Positions 8,158 to 14,446 of a DNA stretch of 64,000 nucleotides are shown here, in pieces. The position numbers and the translations under genes are program-made. The stretch comes from Sphingomonas sp. CL5.1 (GTDB lineage Bacteria > Pseudomonadota > Alphaproteobacteria > Sphingomonadales > Sphingomonadaceae). How positions within the stretch are numbered: the first letter of the stretch is position 1; the number at the start of each line of letters is the position of its first letter. The notes below the pieces were generated by a model. The model ran no database searches. It saw only the letters and a list, made by a program, of their open reading frames with translations, and was not told the DNA's origin. The DNA lies in assembly GCF_013344685.1 (NCBI RefSeq), contig NZ_CP050137.1, positions 558,001 to 622,000 of the forward strand, written 5' to 3'.

Positions 8158-9477
8158 ATGAGAGGAATGTTGAGGAAGTTGATGATCGCGCTCGCGGTCA
8201 CCGTCGCCGTGCCTGCTATCGCGCAGACCGCCGCGCCGACGAAAGTCACTTATATCCACGCCGGCGCGCTGCTCGACCAGCCGGGGCAGGCGCCGCGCGG
8301 CAACAGCACGATCATCGTGCGCGACGGCAAGGTGGCGGAGGTCCGCGATGGCTTCCTCGTGCCGCCGGCCACCGCCGAGCTGGTCGAACTGAAGGACAAG
8401 TTCGTACTGCCGGGGCTGGTGGACATGCACGTCCACCTGTGGGGCATCGGCGGCGATCCGGTGCGCTCGCGCCTGATGGCGATGACGATGGACGACGGCG
8501 ACAACATGATCCAGGCGCAGCTCAACGCGCGCAAGACGCTGGACGCCGGCTTCACCACCGTGCGCGATCTCGGGGGCGACCCGCGCGGAATCCGCGCGCT
8601 GCGCGACGCGATCGAGCGCGGCGACGTCGAGGGGCCGTCGATCATCAACGCCGGGCAGATGATCTCGATCACCGGCGGCCACGGCGACGGCACCAACGGG
8701 CTGGCGGAGGAATGGGCTGACGCGGTCCACCAGCATCAGATCAACACCTGCGACGGGCCGGACGACTGCCGCCGCGCGGTGCGCGCGCAGGTCGGCCTCG
8801 GCGCGCAAGTCATCAAGTTCGCCGCGACCGGCGGCGTGCTCTCCAATGTCGCGGGCGGCCTGGGTCGCGCGATGACGCCGGAGGAGATGCGCGCGCTGAT
8901 CGACACCGCGCACAGCTTCGGCCGCAAGGTCGCCGCGCACAGCCACGCCGCCGAGGGGACGAAGGCGGCGCTGGAGGCCGGCGTCGACACGATCGACCAT
9001 GGCACCTTCCTCGACGACGAGGCGATCCGGCTGTTCAAGGCGAAGGGCGCCTATCTCGTGCCGACGATGATCGCGCCGATCACCGCGCTGGCGCAGGCGC
9101 GCGCCGGGGCGCTGCCTGCCAACACGATCCCGAAGGCGGAGGCCGCCGCCGCGGCCGCGATGGCCAGCCACGGCAAGGCGATCGCCGCCGGCGTGAAGAT
9201 CGCCTTCGGCACCGACACCGGCGTCTCCAGGCATGGCGACAATGCGCAGGAGTTCGCGCTGATGGTGAAGGCGGGCATGACGCCGGCCGCCGCGATCCGC
9301 GCCGCCACCGTCTCCGCCGCCGACGCGCTCGGCCGCGACGACATCGGCGCGATCACGCCGGGCAAGCGCGCCGATATCATCGCCGTCAGCGGCTCCCCGC
9401 TGGAGGACGTGACGCGGCTGGAGCATGTCGCGTTCGTCATGCACCACGGCGTCGTCGCCCGCACCGCGCGGGAATGA
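8158..9477 (+). CDS. Secreted amidohydrolase family metal-dependent hydrolase
   Basis: A 439-aa protein with a signal peptide cleaved after AIAQ, so periplasmic or secreted. The amidohydrolase fold is shown by VDMHVHLWG (first HxH metal pair), a Lys in AQVIKFAATGG as the likely carbamylated bridge, the later His in AAHSHAAEG and DHGTF, and FGTDTGVS carrying the final Asp; the C-terminal small domain ends with GKRADIIAVSG. This layout matches Xaa-Pro-dipeptidase or imidazolonepropionase-like members. The start may instead be the ATG at 8167, three codons on. Confidence 0.9.
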   Translation: MRGMLRKLMIALAVTVAVPAIAQTAAPTKVTYIHAGALLDQPGQAPRGNSTIIVRDGKVAEVRDGFLVPPATAELVELKDKFVLPGLVDMHVHLWGIGGDPVRSRLMAMTMDDGDNMIQAQLNARKTLDAGFTTVRDLGGDPRGIRALRDAIERGDVEGPSIINAGQMISITGGHGDGTNGLAEEWADAVHQHQINTCDGPDDCRRAVRAQVGLGAQVIKFAATGGVLSNVAGGLGRAMTPEEMRALIDTAHSFGRKVAAHSHAAEGTKAALEAGVDTIDHGTFLDDEAIRLFKAKGAYLVPTMIAPITALAQARAGALPANTIPKAEAAAAAAMASHGKAIAAGVKIAFGTDTGVSRHGDNAQEFALMVKAGMTPAAAIRAATVSAADALGRDDIGAITPGKRADIIAVSGSPLEDVTRLEHVAFVMHHGVVARTARE

Positions 9478-9533
9478 GCGCCGTAAAGTCTTTCCCGTGC
9501 GCGGGAGGGAAGGAGGTGGAGCGGTCAGGGGCG

Positions 9534-9562
9534 TTGTCCTCGGCCGCTTTGCCCCCTATCGC
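9534..9562 (+). promoter_or_regulatory. Candidate promoter of gapR
   Basis: TTGTCC (9534-9539) and TATCGC (9557-9562) are 17 bp apart, with the gapR ATG about 26 nt downstream of the -10. Predicted by eye only. Confidence 0.4.
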
Positions 9563-9588
9563 GGGCGCCAATCCCAACGGAGTGATTC

Positions 9589-9828
9589 ATGACCGACAAT
9601 GTTTCCGCCGAGCAACTGCGCCTGTTCATCGAGCGCATCGAGCGGCTGGAGGAGGAGAAGAAGGCGTTCGCCGACGATATCCGCGACGTGTATAGCGAGG
9701 CCAAGTCGACCGGCTTCGACACCAAGACGATCCGCGCGATCATCCGGCTGCGCAAGATGGAGAAGCACGCCCGCGACGAGGCCGACGCGCTGCTCGAAAC
9801 CTATCGCAACGCGCTGGGGATGATCTGA
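9589..9828 (+). CDS. gapR: Nucleoid-associated protein GapR (DUF2312)
   Basis: A 79-aa, highly charged helical protein matching GapR: an N-terminal long coiled-coil helix ([18 protein letters not shown]), then [30 protein letters not shown]. In Caulobacter, GapR forms a dimer-of-dimers clamp on overtwisted AT-rich DNA ahead of replication and transcription. Length and sequence are typical. GGAG sits 6 nt before the ATG. Its Rho-independent terminator immediately downstream is the apparent insertion site of the casposon. Confidence 0.96.
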   Translation: MTDNVSAEQLRLFIERIERLEEEKKAFADDIRDVYSEAKSTGFDTKTIRAIIRLRKMEKHARDEADALLETYRNALGMI

Positions 9829-9858
9829 GCGGATCGGTTCCGAACCGATCGACCGGAA

Positions 9859-9881
9859 GCCTCTCCCCGCAACGGGAGGGG
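9859..9881 (+). terminator. gapR terminator hairpin, now separated from its T-tract
   Basis: A GC-rich stem CCTCTCCC / GGGAGGGG closes a short loop 31 nt after the gapR stop. On this copy the expected T-run is missing: the hairpin is followed directly by GTATAGTGATAG. The matching right-hand copy at 18566-18582 is followed by TTTTT. Joining the two restores a complete intrinsic terminator. Confidence 0.75.
9865..9881. repeat. Left copy of casposon target-site duplication
   Basis: CCCCGCAACGGGAGGGG here is identical to 18566-18582 at the other end of the element. The minimum unambiguous duplication is about 15 bp (9867-9881), within the size range known for casposon integration. Confidence 0.8.
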
Positions 9882-9893
9882 GTATAGTGATAG
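9882..9893 (+). repeat. Left terminal inverted repeat of casposon
   Basis: GTATAGTGATAG, the perfect inverse of 18544-18555. Beyond these 12 bp the inner sequence is only loosely similar (both ends have an AATAAAT/TATAAATA-type stretch). Confidence 0.85.
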
Positions 9894-9905
9894 TGGGCGG
9901 AAAAT

Positions 9906-9932
9906 AAATCTGACCACGGGTAGGTCAGATTT
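9906..9932 (-). terminator. Terminator-like hairpin of the XRE regulator gene
   Basis: Arms AAATCTGACC (9906-9915) and GGTCAGATTT (9923-9932) form a perfect 10-bp stem with a 7-nt loop. Read on the minus strand it covers the last codons of the XRE gene and is followed by ATTTT, so it probably terminates that gene. Confidence 0.6.
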
Positions 9933-10215
9933 CGACCTGTTCTGGCACTGCCGCGACGACATGTTTCAGCAGATTAATGGCGCTGATATCGAGCGCCTGA
10001 GCAACCGCGATGAATTCTAGGATATCGAGTCGTCGCTCGAATTGCTCCGTTTTGTTGACGAATGAAGGATGCTTGCCAAGCCTGCGCGCAAGCTCGCGCT
10101 GCGAGATACCCTTACCCTCGCGAACCGCTTTGATCGCTGCAATCGCTGATCGGTAGTCGGACGAGACCACCCATCCCCGTTGCATATTAGCCGCCCGATT
10201 TGAATCCAAGCGCAT
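9925..10215 (-). CDS. XRE-family transcriptional regulator (casposon)
   Basis: A 96-aa single-domain DNA-binding protein. The lambda-repressor-type helix-turn-helix is visible as GISQRELARRLGKHPSFVNKTEQFERRLD followed by an IAVAQALDI helix typical of XRE proteins. It likely represses a promoter of the element, and a perfect 17-bp dyad lies 20 bp upstream of its start. No strong Shine-Dalgarno was seen; ATG 10215 is used, while an internal ATG giving MQRGWVV is a possible alternative. It lies just inside the left end of the casposon. Confidence 0.85.
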   Translation of the reverse strand: MRLDSNRAANMQRGWVVSSDYRSAIAAIKAVREGKGISQRELARRLGKHPSFVNKTEQFERRLDILEFIAVAQALDISAINLLKHVVAAVPEQVEI

Positions 10216-10235
10216 CAATAATTCGGAAACCTATC

Positions 10236-10252
10236 GTCCCCATGATGGGGAC
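10236..10252. promoter_or_regulatory. Operator-like dyad upstream of XRE gene
   Basis: GTCCCCATGATGGGGAC is a perfect inverted repeat with 8-bp arms around one central base. It lies between the XRE gene (minus) and the GIY-YIG-like gene (plus), the expected place for an autoregulatory operator. Protein binding is inference. Confidence 0.6.
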
Positions 10253-10329
10253 AGTCGGGGCAAATTTCGGATGAATTGCAATGCGGATTAACTTCGGAGC
10301 GTTGGTCAATTTAGAGGTCGCGCTCGCGG

Positions 10330-11226
10330 TTGGCGGCGTGTCACCGAACATCACTCGCTATCTTGCTGACGTTCGTTGTGGCTTCCTATCTAACTGCGGG
10401 ATGTAAGGGGGTGTCGTTCCTTGCTGTGAACAACTTGGCTGGGCCGGAAAGTGATATAGCAACGCTTAAGCCTATGATGCCAATCAACGGTCAGGATGTG
10501 CTATATGTCCTTCAGAACGAGCATGGTTCCTATAAGGTAGGAAGAACTTGGAGCGTAAAGAGAAGGATATACGAGATTCAGCGCTCAGATGTTTGTAAAA
10601 TATTTCCCATATTTTCGCTGAACGAATGCGGCCCGTGGGAAGTATATATACATAACAAGATAAGAAAACATGTTCTGCTAAACGAATGGTTTAAGGGCAA
10701 CGATGAATCTAGAATGGATTTACAAAATCTCCTAGAAACAAATTTAATATGGAGAACGATTTATAATCAAAAAGATGAAAATAAATGGTTGAAAGATTTA
10801 GAATTATCAAAAATGAGAAGATACACCGTAAAATTGCTCCAATACGAAATACGTTATTTAAATGACACGGAAAGAAATAAGTTAAGAGATTACTCAATTA
10901 TAGATTTCGTTTCAAAAATAATTAGCAACGACGTGTATGATAGAGTTTTGGGGACCGGTATTGCTCAGATATTCCGAGAAGAGGAACGAAAAAGGTCGTA
11001 TAGCGGTAAATATCTTATACCAGATTTTACCATCGATGTTGATTCGGCCCTTCTACTCTGGCCAAATGACATAAGACCCGATTATTGGCACGGGTCGGCA
11101 ATAGAAACTAGCGCGGCGCTGCTTCGATATCTTCGGTGTAAAGTCGCAAATCCGCACTGGGATGTTCGATCCTGCCTTAAGCACATGCCTATTGGCTGCT
11201 ACAAGCCCGAGAGGGGATTGGGCTAG
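10330..11226 (+). CDS. GIY-YIG/T5orf172-like protein, AT-rich casposon cargo
   Basis: Up to 298 aa. Around residues 56-75 the segment VLYVLQNEHGSYKVGRTWS resembles the start of the T5orf172/MUG113 branch of the GIY-YIG nuclease superfamily (xYVxx-n-xYKxGxT), followed by the typical helix with RRIYEIQ and the strand region ending GPWEVYIHNKI with the family E/H positions. The rest is lysine/asparagine rich and unrecognised. The middle of the gene (about 10560-10990) is strikingly AT-rich, unlike the flanking genes, which suggests recent foreign cargo. The start is uncertain: a TTG at 10330 gives a hydrophobic N-terminus, while ATG 10474 begins just before the domain. Confidence 0.6.
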   Translation: MAACHRTSLAILLTFVVASYLTAGCKGVSFLAVNNLAGPESDIATLKPMMPINGQDVLYVLQNEHGSYKVGRTWSVKRRIYEIQRSDVCKIFPIFSLNECGPWEVYIHNKIRKHVLLNEWFKGNDESRMDLQNLLETNLIWRTIYNQKDENKWLKDLELSKMRRYTVKLLQYEIRYLNDTERNKLRDYSIIDFVSKIISNDVYDRVLGTGIAQIFREEERKRSYSGKYLIPDFTIDVDSALLLWPNDIRPDYWHGSAIETSAALLRYLRCKVANPHWDVRSCLKHMPIGCYKPERGLG

Positions 11227-11266
11227 TCTTTAGTGATTAATTCCTAAATCGCCGAAAATTGTAGCT

Positions 11267-12388
11267 TCAGCGGCAAGAGGCTTGAGCCGTGGACCTAAAT
11301 GACTCGACTAACCCGCTTAATGCTCTGGCAAGCTGCGGCGACAATCGGCAAACGCCATCCTTTCGGATGACGAAATCGGCGGGAGCGAATGACTGATCCC
11401 GCATAAATTGCAGGATGACCGCATCGACGGCCGCCCGCTCCAACTCGATCATGTCGAGAACCCAAGCCGGGCTGCCCTTGTTGCTATTGTGCATGATGCC
11501 AAGCGTCGGATCATAGCCATCGGCAATGGCGGCAATCTGCAACTGCGCCAGCTTTACGGTATAGGCATAGTTCAGCATGGCGTTGACCGGGTGGGAGGCG
11601 TTGCGGTTCTTGGCCTTCACGCCGGTCGCCCGTGAACTGCGCCGGTTATAGGCGCGCCACTCCTGCGGAACGGGGTGGCGGTCGATGCCCTTCCACCGCA
11701 CGGGCAATCCCTGCCACGATTGAAAATAGGCTGCGGCGCATTCGCCCTCGATGGCGAAAATTGCGCCGATATCGGTGAATGCTTCCCGGCTCAGGCGGGC
11801 TATTCCCGTATCAGCCTTTTCCAACGCCATCTCGCGGGCCTTGGAGGGCGGGATATGAACCTCCAGTGTCGGGATGGTGGAGACGATCTTCCGGCGGATC
11901 AGGTCGGCGGCGAACGCCAGTCGCTTCGTTTCGTCTGTACGGGTGGCTTGCTGCCACTCGACCTTCTCGCGATCAGCGGCATAGCCGGTGCCGCTTGCCA
12001 CCGTTGCAATCTCGCCATTCGCCTTGATGCGGGCGAGCGCAACGCCCTGTTCCGCCAGCCATGACAGCACATCGAACGACAGGGTGCCGCTGCCGTCGAG
12101 CAACAGGATGCGTGTCGGAATATCGAGGCTGCCGGGAAAGAAGCGATATCTCGCCTGCTCCTGCGGGTAATGCGTGAAGCCGTCGCGGATCACCAACGCG
12201 CCATTCTCGATCCGGAGCGACACGCCGTGGCCGTTCAAGATCAGCGGCGCGGGATTGCGCTGGCGCAGCTTGCGTCTCGGTGCGGATTTTGTGGCTCTCG
12301 AAAGCCAAAATTCCGAGCGGACCGCCCAATCGTCGGCGATATCGGACGGATCGATTTCAGGTTTCCAACGCATGATCGATAATAGCAC
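11267..12388 (-). CDS. cas1: Stand-alone Cas1 endonuclease/integrase (casposase)
   Basis: A 373-aa Cas1 homologue. The N-terminal beta-domain includes LILNGHGVSLRIENG and the RILLLDGSGTLSFDVLSWLAEQGV stretch typical of Cas1. The catalytic helical domain shows FAIEGECAAAYF (Glu214), HPVNAMLNYAYTVKL, LGIMHN (His300) and LDMIELERA (Asp312/Glu315), which match the metal-binding Glu-His-Asp/Glu set of Cas1. There is no cas2, no other cas gene and no repeat array nearby. With the family B polymerase 2 kb away and terminal repeats, it is best read as the integrase that inserts the element ends into a target. Start is GTG 12388 or ATG 12373; neither has a clear Shine-Dalgarno. Confidence 0.93.
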   Translation of the reverse strand: MLLSIMRWKPEIDPSDIADDWAVRSEFWLSRATKSAPRRKLRQRNPAPLILNGHGVSLRIENGALVIRDGFTHYPQEQARYRFFPGSLDIPTRILLLDGSGTLSFDVLSWLAEQGVALARIKANGEIATVASGTGYAADREKVEWQQATRTDETKRLAFAADLIRRKIVSTIPTLEVHIPPSKAREMALEKADTGIARLSREAFTDIGAIFAIEGECAAAYFQSWQGLPVRWKGIDRHPVPQEWRAYNRRSSRATGVKAKNRNASHPVNAMLNYAYTVKLAQLQIAAIADGYDPTLGIMHNSNKGSPAWVLDMIELERAAVDAVILQFMRDQSFAPADFVIRKDGVCRLSPQLARALSGLVESFRSTAQASCR

Positions 12389-12445
12389 GGATTTACGTGA
12401 AGTCGTGCATTTTGAATGTTAATTGGCACGATCTCGAAAAATCAA

Positions 12446-13411
12446 TTAGCTGTTCTGACTGATATTCGCTACCGCGCCATGCAGATTTTCAATCTCGTCC
12501 GGTAACAATAACCTTGCACTGGTTCGCCGCATTTCAATCCAGAAGATCAACATCGCTGCTTGCAAGGAAATTGAAGGATTCGCAGCAATGCGGCTCATCG
12601 TGCCCAATCCAAACGCGCCCCGTCCAAATCGTTCAATGCCAAACCGATATAGCAGGGTAGCCGTTTCGACCGCATGGACAAATTCCCGGCGTATTTCAAT
12701 TGATGGATCGAGCGGCGTGGTATTTGGCTCTATATTGCGCAACACTCCTGAAAGATCACGCAAAATCCCTTCTATCGTACCCTTGAAGTCGATCGCGTGA
12801 CCCGCAATGCTATGCCGTTCCGATGCTCTCGCGCCGAAGATGTCGAGTACCGCCTGTAATTCGCTCTGATTGGGCTTCGCATCACTCTCGTGACTAAAGC
12901 CGATAAATTCACTTTGTACTACATCGACACCGAACCCGATCAAGGTTTCGAGAATTTCTCGATCTAACTTGGCCAGCGGCGCATAAAGCGGCGTGCCTCG
13001 CGTCATCGCTAGAACCACTTCCCGCAATTGAATGAGATCGGGACCATCCTCTTTATTGGCGTGCTCTAGTGCTGCGTTTCGAACTTCAAACAGCATCGTC
13101 CGCGCTGCACTCAGCGCCGGCCGCCAATAACGATCATCAACGGGAAAACCCCGCAACCATAGCTGCCAACCAACCCAATCACGCTTTTCGCGAATTTTGA
13201 ACAGGCGCACTATTTCGATTGCCTGAGCGGCGCTTTGCGGCGGCACAACAACCGTGCTGCCACGTCCGCGCCCTTTCCCACGCTGCTTGGGGCGCGGCAA
13301 TAATCCCCATCGGCGCCATCGCTCAATTTTTGCGTCCGATATTTCAGCGCCGACCATCACAAACTCTGCGCGCATTTGGTCGGCGGTTATCCAGTTATCT
13401 GTCACGGGCAC
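12446..13411 (-). CDS. Casposon protein with MerR-like winged-helix N-terminus
   Basis: About 321 aa if GTG 13411 is used; the frame stays open to a TTG at 13513, which would overlap the divergent gene. The N-terminal ~90 residues look like a MerR-type DNA-binding domain (ITADQM helix, then DAKIERWRRWGLLP, a GRGRGSTVV wing, and IEIVRLFKI). The remaining 220 residues are helical and not recognised, with no catalytic motif. It shares its strand and a 58-bp gap with cas1 downstream, so the two are probably one operon. A regulatory or end-binding role is inferred. Confidence 0.65.
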   Translation of the reverse strand: MPVTDNWITADQMRAEFVMVGAEISDAKIERWRRWGLLPRPKQRGKGRGRGSTVVVPPQSAAQAIEIVRLFKIREKRDWVGWQLWLRGFPVDDRYWRPALSAARTMLFEVRNAALEHANKEDGPDLIQLREVVLAMTRGTPLYAPLAKLDREILETLIGFGVDVVQSEFIGFSHESDAKPNQSELQAVLDIFGARASERHSIAGHAIDFKGTIEGILRDLSGVLRNIEPNTTPLDPSIEIRREFVHAVETATLLYRFGIERFGRGAFGLGTMSRIAANPSISLQAAMLIFWIEMRRTSARLLLPDEIENLHGAVANISQNS

Positions 13412-13475
13412 GCTGCTTTTTTCTTTAGAGACCCGCGCAGAATAGCCATTCGGGTGAATCCACCCCCTTATTTGG

Positions 13476-14072
13476 TTGCCGTCAGCGATTCGGAGACGGC
13501 ACTTGGCTCGCAAACGAGATCATCGGCAAGAGTATCAGCGTCGTTTGGCGAGGGGCGCCGCACGCGGTTTGACCCGTTCGCAGGCTCGCGGCCACGCGAA
13601 GGCGGGGGAATCATCTGTCAAGTCCGCCGCCAAGATCGGCGGCGAGAGGTTCGAGGCCGCGCTCAAACTGTATCGCGAAACCGGCAATCAGGCCGCCGCC
13701 GCGAAGGCATATAATATAGCGCCGGAACGCTTCCGCCGCTTTCTGCGCGAGACCGTCGAAATCCACGGTCGCGGCAAATCGCTGCGGATCACCGACAATC
13801 GTCTCCGGATCATGGCCGTCATTTCCGATGGCGATGTTCACGAACGAACGCTGCTCGATTTCGATCAGGCGTCGCTGAACGGCCGTCATCTCAACGCTGT
13901 GAAGGCATTTGTCGGCAGTAACGTCATCGATCTGCTCGCGCCCTTCGTCGGCAAATCCGTGATCGATGTGAAGGGCAAAGCCCATCCGCTCGAAACCGAT
14001 CCCAACAAGCTGCACCGCCTCGCGAATGCCGGGAGCGAGGTGTTCCATGACGTTTACCGGCTTATCATTTGA
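13476..14072 (+). CDS. Small basic HTH-type accessory protein (casposon)
   Basis: A 198-aa protein starting at one of several in-frame TTG codons (first 13476; no ATG or GTG is available). The N-terminus is strongly basic (RGAARGLTRSQARGH), followed by a helix-turn-helix-like stretch ETGNQAAAAKAYNIAPERFRRFL. The C-terminal half (LLDFDQASLNGRHLNAVKAFV) is not recognised. It is the first gene of a plus-strand run with the HNH nuclease (12-nt gap) and PolB (overlap). DNA binding is inferred from charge and HTH pattern; the function is unknown. Confidence 0.6.
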   Translation: MPSAIRRRHLARKRDHRQEYQRRLARGAARGLTRSQARGHAKAGESSVKSAAKIGGERFEAALKLYRETGNQAAAAKAYNIAPERFRRFLRETVEIHGRGKSLRITDNRLRIMAVISDGDVHERTLLDFDQASLNGRHLNAVKAFVGSNVIDLLAPFVGKSVIDVKGKAHPLETDPNKLHRLANAGSEVFHDVYRLII

Positions 14073-14083
14073 AAGGAAATAAA

Positions 14084-14446
14084 ATGACGGATGTTGATTT
14101 GAAGCGTGAACTTCGCAAGCAACGAGCGCTCGAAAGACTTGCTACGAACACGCCTTATTGCGGAATGTGCGGCGAACCGGACTGGCGGTGCATGGAACTG
14201 CACCACGTCGCCGGTCAGAAGCGTGACGACACCACCGTCATCCTGTGCCGGAACTGCCATCGCAAGGTGAGCGACGATCAGAAGGACCATCCCGTATCTG
14301 ATCTCAACGCCGATGCCGTGCTTGAAGCGATCGGCCGTTTCCTGCTTGGTCTAGCCGACCTGCTGCGGCGGATCATCGACACGCTGACCGTGTTCGGGAC
14401 GACGCTGATCGAGCGCAGCGTGCAGGACGGGGAGGCGGTGCGATGA
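14084..14446 (+). CDS. HNH endonuclease (casposon)
   Basis: A 120-aa protein with a compact HNH nuclease core: CGMC (Cys26/Cys29), MELHHVAGQKRDD with His40-His41, and ILCRNCHRKV with Cys55/Cys58 and His59. This is the zinc-ribbon-containing HNH layout. A hydrophobic helical tail follows (about residues 85-110). HNH nucleases accompany Cas1 and PolB in many casposons, perhaps processing DNA ends. AAGGA lies 7 nt before ATG 14084, and the stop overlaps the PolB start (ATGA), showing translational coupling. Confidence 0.88.
   Translation: MTDVDLKRELRKQRALERLATNTPYCGMCGEPDWRCMELHHVAGQKRDDTTVILCRNCHRKVSDDQKDHPVSDLNADAVLEAIGRFLLGLADLLRRIIDTLTVFGTTLIERSVQDGEAVR

Noticed and set aside
6420..8720. 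A 766-residue plus-strand open frame over pyk and the amidohydrolase
   Set aside because: Low-complexity Arg/His-rich composition and overlap with two confidently identified genes show it is not coding.
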